Assembly (NCBI RefSeq): GCF_900111775.1
Contig: NZ_FOJJ01000001.1
Span: 186,001-250,000, forward strand
DNA length: 64,000 nt
Source: Desulfuromonas acetexigens
GTDB lineage: Bacteria; Desulfobacterota; Desulfuromonadia; Desulfuromonadales; Trichloromonadaceae
Direction of reading: 5' to 3'
Under the pieces are notes generated by a model, which saw nothing but the letters and a program-made list of their open reading frames with translations, had not been told where the DNA came from and did not search any database. Positions 44,457-53,629 of the stretch are shown one piece after another (within the stretch, counting starts at the first letter, position 1; each line of letters opens with the position of its first letter). The position numbers were made by a program, and so were the translations under genes.

Positions 44457-45012
44457 TCTCAAGGCCATCGTCGAAGCGCTGGTCTTCGTCTCCGAATCGC
44501 CGGTGAAGATTGAACAGATCGCCGAAGCTCTCGATCTGGAGAAACCCAAGGTCGGTGCGGTGTTGTTCGAACTCTGTCGGGAATATGAGGAAAACGACCG
44601 GGGTTTTGAGTTGCAGCGAGTGGCCGGCGGCTACCAGTTTCGCACCCGCGCCCGCTATGCCGAATGGGTGCGGCGGCTGAGTCGCGCCAAGCCTTTCCGT
44701 TTTTCCCGCGCGGCCATGGAAACGTTGGCGATCATCGCCTATCGGCAGCCGGTGACCCGGGCCGATATCGAATATCTGCGCGGCGTCGATTCCGGCGGGG
44801 TGCTGAAGACCCTGCTCGACAAGCGGTTGGTGCGCATTCTCGGAAAGAAGGATATTCCCGGGCGGCCGATGATTTATGGCACCTCCCGGGATTTTCTCGA
44901 ACTCTTTGGCTTGAATGATCTTTCCGGTCTGCCGACGCTCAAGGAGTTCGACCAGCTCAGCCTCGATTTGCCCCTGCCTGAAGGCGCTGCGGACGGAAAT
45001 CAAACCCCATGA
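44449..45012 (+). CDS. scpB: Segregation and condensation protein B
   Basis: A 187-residue ScpB with two winged-helix domains (MDDLKAIVEALVFVSESPVK, RVAGGYQFRTRARYAEWVRR, ETLAIIAYRQPVTRADIEYL and a RPMIYGTSRDFLELFG C-terminal motif). It completes the SMC-ScpAB condensin. The ATG at 44449 is inside the scpA end and gives the family's length. The frame open upstream to 44209 lies within scpA and is rejected. Confidence 0.96.
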   Translation: MDDLKAIVEALVFVSESPVKIEQIAEALDLEKPKVGAVLFELCREYEENDRGFELQRVAGGYQFRTRARYAEWVRRLSRAKPFRFSRAAMETLAIIAYRQPVTRADIEYLRGVDSGGVLKTLLDKRLVRILGKKDIPGRPMIYGTSRDFLELFGLNDLSGLPTLKEFDQLSLDLPLPEGAADGNQTP

Positions 45013-45722
45013 AAGAACGCCTGCAGAAACTTATCGCCAATGCCGGGCTGACCTCCCGCCGTCAGGCCGAGAGCTGGATCGAAGCCGGCAGGGTCCGGGT
45101 CAACGGTCGCCCCGCGACCCTCGGCGAGAGCGCCGATCCGGCTGTGGACCGGATCGAGGTCGACGGCCGCCCCTTGCCGAGGGGAGGGGAGGTCATTTGC
45201 CTGTTGCTGCACAAGCCGTCAGGTTACGTCACCAGCGCCCGCGATCCCCAGGGGCGACCGGTGGTGGTCGAGTTGGTCAAGGAGTTTCGGGAACGCCTTT
45301 ACCCCGTCGGTCGCCTCGATCTCACCACCAGCGGGCTGCTTTTGTTGACCAACGACGGCGAACTCGCCCAGCGCCTGACCCACCCCCGGCACGAGGTGGA
45401 AAAAACCTATCTTGCCCGCATTCGTGGACACCTCGCCGCCGATCAGGCCCGTCGGCTGGAAAGCGGTATCCTGCTCGAAGACGGCCCGACCGCCCCGGCC
45501 AAGGTCCGGGTGCTGAGGTCGCAGGGCTCCCACGGCTGGATAGAGATCAGTATCCGCGAAGGACGCAATCGCCAGGTGCGGCGCATGTTTGAAGCGGTCG
45601 GGCATCCGGTGAGCCGCTTGCAACGTATCCGTCTGGCCTTTCTCGATCTGGGGGAACTTAAGCCGGGGCAGTATCGGCGGCTGACCGCCGATGAAATCCG
45701 TCGGCTCAAGGAACTCACCTGA
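45009..45722 (+). CDS. rluB: 23S rRNA pseudouridine synthase (RluB/RsuA family)
   Basis: A 237-residue enzyme. An S4 domain (RLQKLIANAGLTSRRQAESWI) is followed by the synthase core with the catalytic Asp in VGRLDLTTSGLLLLTNDG and the EGRNRQVRRMFEAVGHPV helix. It probably makes the pseudouridine at 23S rRNA position 2605 (E. coli numbering). The ATG overlaps the scpB stop (ATGA). scpA-scpB-rluB is a very common order. Confidence 0.95.
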   Translation: MKERLQKLIANAGLTSRRQAESWIEAGRVRVNGRPATLGESADPAVDRIEVDGRPLPRGGEVICLLLHKPSGYVTSARDPQGRPVVVELVKEFRERLYPVGRLDLTTSGLLLLTNDGELAQRLTHPRHEVEKTYLARIRGHLAADQARRLESGILLEDGPTAPAKVRVLRSQGSHGWIEISIREGRNRQVRRMFEAVGHPVSRLQRIRLAFLDLGELKPGQYRRLTADEIRRLKELT

Positions 45723-45768
45723 CAGGCCGAACTCTTTTACCCGCCGCCTTGATTCTTCCGGCTTTGGC

Positions 45769-45797
45769 TTGACACCTTGGAGGCGGTTAGTTTAAAT
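45769..45797 (+). promoter_or_regulatory. Sigma70 promoter of the TPR/ATPase pair
   Basis: TTGACA (45769-45774), 17 bases, TTAAAT (45792-45797), perfect -35. It lies 28 bases before the ATG at 45825 and is separate from rluB, whose stop is 47 bases upstream. Confidence 0.8.
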
Positions 45798-45824
45798 TCG
45801 AATTGCTCTTTATTTTTCAGAGGG

Positions 45825-48095
45825 ATGGCGGTTTTGACAAAAAAAGAAAAGCTCATCGATTCTGCGCAAAAGAACATTCAAAAGGGACAGATCGCCAAGG
45901 CCATCAAGGACTACCTGCAACTGGTTGAGCTTGAACCGAAGGACATCCGTCACCGGCAGAAGCTCGCCGAGCTTTACAATCGCGCCAAACAGACCGCCCA
46001 AGCCCTCGAAGAGTACCACAAGGTCGGTAATCATTACGCGGACAACGGCTTCTATCTGAAAGCTATTGCCGTCTTCAAGCAGATTCAGCGCATCTCCCCC
46101 GAAGACCTCAAAATCTACATTCGGCTGGCTGAGCTTAACGTCAAGCAAGGTCTGGTCGGTAATGCCATGGCCGAATATCGCCAACTGATCGCTCGTCATG
46201 AACAGGCGGGGGATACGGACGCGGTTATCGATGTTCTGCGCCGGATGAAGGCTATCGATCCGGAGAATCTCAACATCCGGGTCAAGCTCGGAGAAACCCT
46301 GGCCGCTGCCGGGATGAAGAACGACGCTCTGGAAGATTTTCAGGATGTTCTCAAGGTTCTTCAAGCCAAGGGCGATCAGGTCAAGCTGCTCAAGCTCCAC
46401 GAGATTTTTGCTCGCTTCTTTCCCGATGAACCGCTGATCCAGATCGGCTTGGGGATGTGTCTGATTCACCAGGGAAAGGCGGAACGGGGCATTGCCCTGC
46501 TGGAATCCCTGCAGGGTACCGCTCCCGAGGATCCGGCCATACTCGATGCGTTGGCGAGTGGCCACCATCTGCTCGGTGCCCATGATCGGGAACGAACGTT
46601 CCTTGAAGGGCTGGCCGAACTGCTCCCCGGCGACCTCGATGTGCGGGAGCGTCTGGTGCGGGCCTGCCTTGCTGGGGAAGCCTGGAGCGAGGCGCTCGAT
46701 CAACTCGAAACGACCAAAGCAGACTTTCTCGAGGCCGACCGACTGGTGTCCCTGCGGGAGCTTTACGAAACCCTGCGCAAACACCTCCCCGACGAACCCC
46801 GGGTCGGCGTGACCTTGCAGACCATTTATGAACTCAGCGGCGAAGGCGCCAAGCTCTTCGACGCCATGGCTGATGAGCAGCCCGAATCTTCGACCGCGAC
46901 CGAAGCGATTTCCGAAGAGGGACTGCCCCCGCTTTTTTCCGATGAGGACGGTTCGGTAACCCCCCACATCGAACCGGCACTTGTCGAAGAGTCGGAGGAG
47001 ATGGCGCTGGAGTTCCTGGAATCCCTCGAAACCACGCCTGTCGCCGAAAAAACCGAGGATTCGCTCGGTGATTCCCCTCTGGTTCTCGATCTCCCCGGGG
47101 ATGACGTGTTCGCCGATCTCGGTGACGAATCGTCGGAGGCAGCCGTCGGTGCCCCGGCTACGGACGAGGAATCGGACCTGGTTCCTTTCGATCTTGACAG
47201 CGAAGAACTCTCCTTCAACTTTGACGATGAGCCCGCAGAAATTTCCACAACTGAAGAGCCTGCGTCTCTCCCCGATTTCGATTTGGCGCCGAACGCTAGC
47301 GCTGAACCGCTCTTCAGCGAAGGCACCGGTCTTGCGGAAAAACTCGAAGAGGCGGGGTTCCTGGCGACCCAGGGGCGTTTCGCCGAGGCGGAAAGCCTGT
47401 GTCGTGAGCTGCTTGCCGTTGAACCCGGTTGCCGTGTTGCCGAGGAGCTGCTGACAGATATCCGTTCCCGCCAGCAAGCCCCAACGACTGAGCCGTCGGC
47501 TCAAGAAGATTTCTTTGATTTCGGCGCCGAAATTCTCGATGAATTGGGGGAAGAAAACCTGCCTACTCCTGAAGCCGTCCGTTCCCATCAGGACCGGTAC
47601 GGCATGGAAGGGGTCTTTTCCGCATTCAAAAAAGGCGTCCGCGCCCAGATCGACTCGGACGATGCCGAATCCCATTTCAATCTCGGGATCGCTTATAAGG
47701 AAATGGGACTGCTCGACGATGCCATCGGCGAATTCGAGCAGGCGATGAATGATGCGTCTCGCTGCCTGGACTGCGTCACCCTGATCGCCCTGTGTCAGGT
47801 GGAAAAGGGCGATTTCAAAGGGGCCGAAACCACCCTCAAACTCGGCCTGGCCCTGCCTGGATTGACGGCGACCCAGCGCATGAGCATCTACTATGACCTG
47901 GGGCAGGTTTACGAACTGGTCCAACGCCCCCTGGAAGCTCTGGAGTGTTTCCAGAGCGTCCACGATGTCGACATGTTCTATCGGGATGTGCAGGCCAAGA
48001 TTCTTTCCTTGCGGCAACAACTCGGTCTCGGCAGTGACGACCATGAAGGGCCTGCCGGTTCCGGCGGCAGTAAAAACCGGGTTTCCTATATCTGA
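45825..48095 (+). CDS. Large TPR-repeat protein with acidic linker
   Basis: A ~756-residue soluble protein. Residues 1-~350 are TPR-like helical repeats (AIKDYLQLVELEPKDIRHRQ, AIAVFKQIQRISPEDLKIYI); residues ~360-500 are a strongly acidic, disordered linker (LVPFDLDSEELSFNFDDEPAE); residues ~510-735 are a second TPR block (FNLGIAYKEMGLLDDAIGEFEQ). No signal peptide is seen. It may scaffold other proteins, perhaps the ExeA-type ATPase 28 bases downstream. Start: ATG 45825 abuts AGAGGG without spacing, while TTG at 45834 lies 9 bases from it; a three-residue shift. Confidence 0.75.
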   Translation: MAVLTKKEKLIDSAQKNIQKGQIAKAIKDYLQLVELEPKDIRHRQKLAELYNRAKQTAQALEEYHKVGNHYADNGFYLKAIAVFKQIQRISPEDLKIYIRLAELNVKQGLVGNAMAEYRQLIARHEQAGDTDAVIDVLRRMKAIDPENLNIRVKLGETLAAAGMKNDALEDFQDVLKVLQAKGDQVKLLKLHEIFARFFPDEPLIQIGLGMCLIHQGKAERGIALLESLQGTAPEDPAILDALASGHHLLGAHDRERTFLEGLAELLPGDLDVRERLVRACLAGEAWSEALDQLETTKADFLEADRLVSLRELYETLRKHLPDEPRVGVTLQTIYELSGEGAKLFDAMADEQPESSTATEAISEEGLPPLFSDEDGSVTPHIEPALVEESEEMALEFLESLETTPVAEKTEDSLGDSPLVLDLPGDDVFADLGDESSEAAVGAPATDEESDLVPFDLDSEELSFNFDDEPAEISTTEEPASLPDFDLAPNASAEPLFSEGTGLAEKLEEAGFLATQGRFAEAESLCRELLAVEPGCRVAEELLTDIRSRQQAPTTEPSAQEDFFDFGAEILDELGEENLPTPEAVRSHQDRYGMEGVFSAFKKGVRAQIDSDDAESHFNLGIAYKEMGLLDDAIGEFEQAMNDASRCLDCVTLIALCQVEKGDFKGAETTLKLGLALPGLTATQRMSIYYDLGQVYELVQRPLEALECFQSVHDVDMFYRDVQAKILSLRQQLGLGSDDHEGPAGSGGSKNRVSYI

Positions 48096-48122
48096 TCCCC
48101 AATCCGATAAAAGGGAGGACGC

Positions 48123-49025
48123 GTGTCCTACACGGAATATTTCGGGCTGAACCGTGAGGCCTTTTCCAACGCCCCGGATGCCCGTTTCTACTTCAACAGC
48201 GAACAGCACAGCCAGGCGCTGTTGCGTCTGATGTACGCCGTCGATTCCAACAAGGGGCTGGCGGTCTGCATCGGTGGTGTCGGCACCGGCAAGACGACCC
48301 TGGCGCGCAAGATGCTGGATGGTCTCGACGAGCAGCACTACGAATCGTCCCTCCTGGTCATGGTCCATTCCGGGATCACCGCCGACTGGATTCTGACCCG
48401 CATCGCCATGCAACTCGGGGTGGAAGACCCGGCCCAGGACCGTTTGCCGCTTCTCAGTCAACTCTATGAACGACTGCTGGCTATCGATGCTGCCGGCAAG
48501 AGGGCCGTGGTCCTTATTGACGAAGCGCAGATGCTCCAGACTCAGGAGTTGATGGAGGAATTCCGGGGGCTGCTGAATCTCGAAATCCCCGGGAAAAAAC
48601 TGCTCAATATCGTCTTTTTTGGACTACCTGAGGTGGAAGAATGCCTGCGTCTGGACGAACCTCTGTCGCAGCGGGTCGCAATCAAGTATCACCTCAAATC
48701 ACTCTCTCTGAGCACCACCCGCTCTTATATCCAGCATCGTCTGCAGGTGGCCGGTGCCTCGCACATGCTTTTTCAGAGCGAAGCGATCCCGATGATTCAC
48801 CGCTATTCGGGCGGGGTGCCGCGGCTCATCAACACCCTGTGCGACAACTGTCTCTTCGAGGCTTTCATGCTCAAGCAGGCGGATGTCGATCTGAAGACAG
48901 TGCACAACGTCGCCGGCGATCTCGGGCTCTTCAACCGGCCACGCTTTGCCGAAAACCCGGAACCGGAGCAAGACGACCTCGATGAAATCGAGTCCATGCT
49001 CGACCGGCTCGAACAGCAGATCTAG
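48123..49025 (+). CDS. ExeA/MshM-type AAA ATPase
   Basis: A 300-residue AAA+ protein starting SYTEYFGLNREAFSNAPDAR, the classic ExeA/GspA N-terminus. Walker A GGVGTGKTTLARKML, Walker B VVLIDEAQMLQT and an RYSGGVPRLINTLCD sensor. Homologues help assemble type II secretion or pili together with peptidoglycan-binding partners, but this one lacks a C-terminal transmembrane or PG-binding extension. The GTG at 48123 follows AAGGGAGGACGC. The partner is probably the TPR protein upstream. A terminator follows. Confidence 0.9.
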   Translation: MSYTEYFGLNREAFSNAPDARFYFNSEQHSQALLRLMYAVDSNKGLAVCIGGVGTGKTTLARKMLDGLDEQHYESSLLVMVHSGITADWILTRIAMQLGVEDPAQDRLPLLSQLYERLLAIDAAGKRAVVLIDEAQMLQTQELMEEFRGLLNLEIPGKKLLNIVFFGLPEVEECLRLDEPLSQRVAIKYHLKSLSLSTTRSYIQHRLQVAGASHMLFQSEAIPMIHRYSGGVPRLINTLCDNCLFEAFMLKQADVDLKTVHNVAGDLGLFNRPRFAENPEPEQDDLDEIESMLDRLEQQI

Positions 49026-49068
49026 CAGACCACCGGGGCGATTCCCGGCTTGGCTTTAGTTCCCATGC

Positions 49069-49098
49069 GAGGCCGGTTGTTCCGGCCTCTTTCTTTTT
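49069..49098 (+). terminator. Intrinsic terminator before mutL
   Basis: GAGGCCGG and CCGGCCTC form a perfect 8-bp stem around TTGTT and run into TTTCTTTTT. It ends the TPR/ATPase operon 44 bases after its last stop codon. Confidence 0.88.
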
Positions 49099-49110
49099 AA
49101 CGAGTGGTGC

Positions 49111-50943
49111 ATGTCCGGAACGATCCAGATTCTTCCCGAACAGCTGTGTAACCAGATCGCCGCCGGCGAAGTGGTGGAACGACCCGCTTCGGTGGTCAAG
49201 GAACTGCTGGAAAATGCCCTCGATGCCGGCGCCACGGAAATCACCGTGGAGGTGGAAAAGGGCGGCCGGCGGCTGATCCGAGTGGTTGATAACGGCCACG
49301 GTATGGGCAAGGACGACGCATTCCTCTGCCTGGAGCGCCACGCGACAAGTAAGATTCGCGGCGCCGACGATCTCTTCGCTTTGCGGACCCTGGGCTTTCG
49401 CGGGGAAGCTTTGCCCTCCATCGCTTCGGTCAGCCGGATGTTGTTGCGCACCCATGCGGCAGGCGAGGAAAGCGGCTGGGAGATTTACGCTGAAGGCGGC
49501 GTTATTCGCCGGGCCAATGCCTTCGGCATGCCGCCGGGAACGACGGTGGAGATACGCGATCTCTTTTTCAACACCCCGGCGCGGCGAAAATTCCTGCGCA
49601 AGGTCGAGACGGAGCTGGGCCATATTGCCGATCTGGTGACGCGGCTGGCGCTCGCGGTACCTCAGGTCCACTTTCGGCTGGTTCACGATGGGCGGACACT
49701 GGTCGATGCCTATCGGCAGAGCCGCCTTGCCGAACGCGTCGGCGCTCTTCTCGGACGGCCGCTCCTCGCCGATCTGCTGGAGCTGGACGTCGATGATGGC
49801 GAGGGTATGCGGCTGTCCGGTTTTATCAGCCAACCGGCGGTGCAGCGGGCAACGACCGGCGCTCTCCACCTCTATATCAATCACCGTTACGTCCGGGATC
49901 GGGTCGTGCGTCACGCTCTGCTTGAAGGCTACCGGCATGTTCTCCCCCGGGGACGGTATCCCGTGGTCGTCCTTTTTCTGGAACTCGATCCCGGGCGGGT
50001 CGATGTCAACGTTCATCCGACCAAGGATGAAGTCCGTTTTCGCGACCAGCGCCAGGTTCACGATTTCATCGCCGAGGCCGTGCGCCGGACGCTGAAATCC
50101 TCCTCCTGGCTGCCGGAGTCATCGTCTCTGCATGCTTCCGTCGAAGAGGCTCCTGCCATTTACGGTCCTGAGGTTAACGATGTGCCCCGGCCCTTGGCCT
50201 CGCCCCGCGACCTGCGTCAGGAGATTCAGGAGTCTCTGGACACTTACGCTCGCACCCATTTCCCCTCGCCACAGCCTGCGGTCAGCACCCCGGCCTCTAC
50301 CGCCGGAACTTTGACCGCGTCGGTGGCGTCTCCCCCGCTGACGCCGGCGGCGGAAGCGGGCTTTTTTTCCTCCCTGCGCCTGATCGGCCAGTATCGCAAC
50401 AGCTACCTTGTCTGTCAGGACGGACAGGATCTGATCCTCATCGATCAGCATGCGGCCCATGAGCGCATCGGTTTCGAACGACTGCGACAACAATACCGTC
50501 AGGGGCACATCCCCAGTCAGGCGCTTCTCTTTCCGGTCGTCATCGAAGTCGATTTCGCCGAGGCCGAGGCCCTGCGGGAAACTCTTCCCCATCTCGAGCG
50601 CCTTGGCCTGATCGTCGAGCCCTTCGGTGGAAAAAGTTACGTGCTCAAGGAGATTCCGCAACTGCTCGACACCGATCAGGCCGAACAGTTGCTGCGCGAT
50701 CTGGCCGCTGAATTGCGGCAAATCGGTCAAAGCACCCTGGCGGAAGACGCCCTGGAACAGGTTCTGATCCTGATGGCCTGCCATGGGGTGATCCGTGCCA
50801 ACCAAGCCCTATCGCCGCCGCAGATGACGGCGTTGCTGCGCGATCTCGACCGGGTCGACTTTGGTGCGCAATGCCCCCATGGCCGGCCGGTGATGGTGCG
50901 GCAGCGCTTGGCCGAGATCGAAAAGCTGTTCAAGAGAAGCTGA
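49111..50943 (+). CDS. mutL: DNA mismatch repair protein MutL
   Basis: A 610-residue MutL. GHKL ATPase motifs: ELLENALDAGATEITVEV (Asn/Asp), VVDNGHGM, ATSKIRGADDL and TLGFRGEALPSI. The C-terminal endonuclease motif DQHAAHERIGFE matches DQHA(X)2E(X)4E, and CPHGRP is also present, so it is the nicking type found in bacteria without MutH. An Ala/Pro/Thr-rich linker (residues ~385-410) separates the halves. It is followed by miaA-hfq as in many bacteria. Confidence 0.96.
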   Translation: MSGTIQILPEQLCNQIAAGEVVERPASVVKELLENALDAGATEITVEVEKGGRRLIRVVDNGHGMGKDDAFLCLERHATSKIRGADDLFALRTLGFRGEALPSIASVSRMLLRTHAAGEESGWEIYAEGGVIRRANAFGMPPGTTVEIRDLFFNTPARRKFLRKVETELGHIADLVTRLALAVPQVHFRLVHDGRTLVDAYRQSRLAERVGALLGRPLLADLLELDVDDGEGMRLSGFISQPAVQRATTGALHLYINHRYVRDRVVRHALLEGYRHVLPRGRYPVVVLFLELDPGRVDVNVHPTKDEVRFRDQRQVHDFIAEAVRRTLKSSSWLPESSSLHASVEEAPAIYGPEVNDVPRPLASPRDLRQEIQESLDTYARTHFPSPQPAVSTPASTAGTLTASVASPPLTPAAEAGFFSSLRLIGQYRNSYLVCQDGQDLILIDQHAAHERIGFERLRQQYRQGHIPSQALLFPVVIEVDFAEAEALRETLPHLERLGLIVEPFGGKSYVLKEIPQLLDTDQAEQLLRDLAAELRQIGQSTLAEDALEQVLILMACHGVIRANQALSPPQMTALLRDLDRVDFGAQCPHGRPVMVRQRLAEIEKLFKRS

Positions 50944-51908
50944 TGATGACTGTCCGGGAAGCATCCCCCCTGCTGGTCATCTGCGGTCCGACCGCTTCGG
51001 GAAAGACCGCCTTGGCTGTGGAGTTGTCCCGCCATTTTCCCATCGAGGTGGTTTCCGCTGACTCCCGCCAGGTGTACCGGGGGCTCGATATCGGCACCGC
51101 CAAGGCGACGGCGGCGGAACGTCGGCAGGTGCCCCATCATCTGCTCGATGTGGTGGCACCGGACGAGGAATTTTCCGTCGCTGACTTTGCTTCCCAGGCC
51201 CATGGGGCAATCGCTGATATTCTTGCGCGCGGTCGGCTGCCGGTTTTGCTCGGCGGCACCGGTCTTTATCTGCGTGCCGTCACCGAAGGGCTGGTCGATG
51301 CGCCCACCGGCGACCCAACTGTGCGCGCCGAACTCTTGGAGCGGGAAGGGCGGGAAGGGCCGGGAACCCTCTTTCGGTTGCTGCAGGAAGTCGATCCCCC
51401 CTTGGCGCAGCGGATTCCGCCGGGGGATGTGACGCGCACCGTGCGTGCCCTGGAAGTTTACCGGCTTTCGGGACGGCGCCTCTCCGATTTCCAGAAAGAG
51501 CACGCCTTCGCCGAGCGCCCCTATACTACCCTGAAGCTTGGCCTCGCCCCGCCCCGGGAGGAGCTCTACCAGCGCATCGATCAGCGGGTGGATGGGATGA
51601 TGGAGCAAGGCTTACTGGCGGAAGTGCGCGGACTGCTCGCGCGTGGGTACGATCCGGAGTGCAAGGCCCTGCGCACCATCGGTTATCGGGAACTGATCCA
51701 CCATTTGCGGGGGGAAATCCCCTTGGCGGAGGCGGTGTCATTGATCAAGCGGAATAGTCGACATTACGCCAAACGGCAGCTGACCTGGTTTCGTGGAGAT
51801 GAAGCGATAATTTGGGTTGATTCCTGTAGCGAGTCTGCTAAACTCCAAAAGTTAATTGAACTTTTTTTGCTACGTACAAGGAGCGGATATGGCCAAGACC
51901 CCTTTTAA
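50943..51908 (+). CDS. miaA: tRNA dimethylallyltransferase (MiaA)
   Basis: A 321-residue enzyme with the P-loop CGPTASGKTALAVELS, the DSRQVYRGLDIGTAK motif and VLLGGTGLYLRAVTEGL. It adds dimethylallyl to A37 of tRNAs reading UNN codons. The ATG at 50943 overlaps the mutL stop as TGATG; a second ATG follows at once. The 3' end overlaps hfq by 20 bases, carrying its ribosome site. Confidence 0.97.
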   Translation: MMTVREASPLLVICGPTASGKTALAVELSRHFPIEVVSADSRQVYRGLDIGTAKATAAERRQVPHHLLDVVAPDEEFSVADFASQAHGAIADILARGRLPVLLGGTGLYLRAVTEGLVDAPTGDPTVRAELLEREGREGPGTLFRLLQEVDPPLAQRIPPGDVTRTVRALEVYRLSGRRLSDFQKEHAFAERPYTTLKLGLAPPREELYQRIDQRVDGMMEQGLLAEVRGLLARGYDPECKALRTIGYRELIHHLRGEIPLAEAVSLIKRNSRHYAKRQLTWFRGDEAIIWVDSCSESAKLQKLIELFLLRTRSGYGQDPF

Positions 51909-52122
51909 CATCCAGGATCAATACCTCAACCAGGCGCGCAAAGAACGGGTGCGGGTGACCGTCGTCATGATGTCGGGAGAAAAACTCGAAGGCTACATCA
52001 AGTCTTTCGACAGTTTCTGCCTACTGATCGAAAGCGGCGGCGACATTCTGATTTACAAGCACGCCATCTCTTCCATCACTTCGTCCGACGGATCCTTCCG
52101 TCTGCACGGCGGCAAGGATTGA
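51889..52122 (+). CDS. hfq: RNA chaperone Hfq
   Basis: A 77-residue Sm-like protein (MAKTPFNIQDQYLNQARKER ... VTVVMMSGEKLEGYIKSFDSFC ... YKHAISSI). The Sm1 and Sm2 motifs, Gln8/Asp9 of the proximal RNA site and the YKHA sequence are present. It pairs small RNAs with mRNAs, so the organism should use trans-acting sRNAs. AAGGAG lies within the miaA end, 7 bases before the ATG. Confidence 0.97.
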   Translation: MAKTPFNIQDQYLNQARKERVRVTVVMMSGEKLEGYIKSFDSFCLLIESGGDILIYKHAISSITSSDGSFRLHGGKD

Positions 52123-52155
52123 CCCTTTCCGCTTACTAGAACCCGGTAAGCTACG

Positions 52156-52208
52156 CCCGGTCCCGGATTTCCGATCTAGTCAGCTCGGGGTCCGGGAGCG
52201 GGTTTTTT
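52156..52208 (+). terminator. Terminator after hfq
   Basis: CCCGGTCCCGGA pairs with TCCGGGAGCGGG (11 of 12) around a 23-base loop and is followed by TTTTTT. It ends the mutL-miaA-hfq operon. The region up to 52306 otherwise holds only the leader of the next gene. Confidence 0.8.
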
Positions 52209-52306
52209 GTACCTATCTTTTTTTGGCGATAAACTCTGAGTATCGCCTCCGGCGAAGCGGGTCGTCCTGTTTTGTCTTTTTCCCGTTCTGATTGAGGAAG
52301 TGATCC

Positions 52307-53593
52307 ATGCTTGAGATTCTTTCGGTCGAACCGGGCAGCATCGCGGCGGAACTCGACATGGAAGCGGGGGACCGCCTGGTTTCCATCGCGGAGCGGCCTG
52401 TGGTCGATCTCCTCGATGTGGCCCTGGCCGACCAAGCCGAGGATCTGCACATCGAATTGCTCAAGGTCAATGGCGAGACCTGGCTCCTCGAATTCGACAA
52501 GGACGCCGACGAGCCCTTAGGCTTGAATGTTTCCCATCCGGAACCGGAGGAATGCGGCAATCAGTGTCTCTTCTGTTTTGTGCACCAATTGCCCCGGGGC
52601 ATGCGTAAATCCCTCTACGTCAAGGACGAGGATTATCGCTTTTCCTTTCTCTACGGCGCCTACGTGACCCTGACCAACGTCGATGAGAAGGATATCTTGC
52701 GCATCATCGAGCAGCGCTTGTCCCCCCTCTATGTCTCCGTCCATGCCAGTGACGAAGAGTTGCGCCGAAAACTCCTCGGTCGTCAGGGCCCGGCGATCCT
52801 TCCTCTGTTGCGACGACTGGTCGAAGCGGGGATCAAACTGCACACCCAGATCGTCCTCTGCCCTGGCCTCAACGACGGGCCGGCGTTGCTGCAAACGCTG
52901 ACCGATCTCTACGCTCTCGGCCCGAATATCCTCTCCCTGGCGGTCGTGCCGGTGGGACTGACCGGCCATCGCCGCAATCTCCCGGCCTTACGCCTGCCGA
53001 CGGTCGATGAGGCCCGCCGAACGCTGGCGATGATCCACGATTTTCAGCAGCAGTGCCTGTATCAGGGCGGCTCCCGGTTTGTCTTTGCCGCCGATGAGCT
53101 CTATCTGCGGGCCGAGTGGCCCTTTCCGCCTATCGATGATTACGAAGAGCTGGGTCAGCTGGAAAACGGGGTGGGGCTCATCCCCCTGTTCCGCGAAGAG
53201 GCAGAACAAGTTCTTGAGGGTGTGGATAGGCTGCCCCCCGGTCCCTTTTCCGTTCTGACTGGCGAATCGGCCGCTGCCGAGGTTCGCCGTTTCGCCTCAG
53301 CGCTGGAAGCCACCACCGGAACGAAGATCTTCGTCCATGCCATTCGTAACGAATTTTTCGGTGGCGGCGTGACCGTGGCGGGTCTGGTGACCGGTCGCGA
53401 CATTCTCCAACAGTTGCGTGGAGTGGAGTTGGGGCAGCGACTGTTGGTGCCCGAGGTCATGCTGCGGGATGGGGAGGATGTTTTTCTCGACGATCTGCGT
53501 CTGGAGGAGCTGGCTCGGGAACTGAATCTGCCGACGGCGAAGTTCGACAGCAGTCCCTGGGGGCTGATCGAGGCATTGGAAGGGCAGCCGTAA
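52307..53593 (+). CDS. DUF512 radical SAM-like protein with N-terminal PDZ
   Basis: A 428-residue protein. Residues 1-~65 look like a PDZ domain (LEILSVEPGSIAAELDMEAG). A radical SAM cysteine set follows: EECGNQCLFCFVHQLPRGMR (CX3CX2C) then KDEDYRFSFLYGAYVTLTN. The C-terminal part has the DUF512 region (VPVGLTGHRR and TGRDIL). The family is widespread next to der or in anaerobes; its reaction is unknown. The ATG at 52307 follows GAGGAAGTGATCC. It starts its own unit after the hfq terminator and is followed by a TPR gene. Confidence 0.9.
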   Translation: MLEILSVEPGSIAAELDMEAGDRLVSIAERPVVDLLDVALADQAEDLHIELLKVNGETWLLEFDKDADEPLGLNVSHPEPEECGNQCLFCFVHQLPRGMRKSLYVKDEDYRFSFLYGAYVTLTNVDEKDILRIIEQRLSPLYVSVHASDEELRRKLLGRQGPAILPLLRRLVEAGIKLHTQIVLCPGLNDGPALLQTLTDLYALGPNILSLAVVPVGLTGHRRNLPALRLPTVDEARRTLAMIHDFQQQCLYQGGSRFVFAADELYLRAEWPFPPIDDYEELGQLENGVGLIPLFREEAEQVLEGVDRLPPGPFSVLTGESAAAEVRRFASALEATTGTKIFVHAIRNEFFGGGVTVAGLVTGRDILQQLRGVELGQRLLVPEVMLRDGEDVFLDDLRLEELARELNLPTAKFDSSPWGLIEALEGQP

Positions 53594-53629
53594 GCGGCTT
53601 TTGCTCATTTTTACCTAAAGGACAACATC

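Noticed and set aside
45810-48461. 883-codon open frame on the minus strand
   Set aside because: Antisense to the TPR protein and the ATPase; no domain, no ribosome site, composition typical of a complementary frame.
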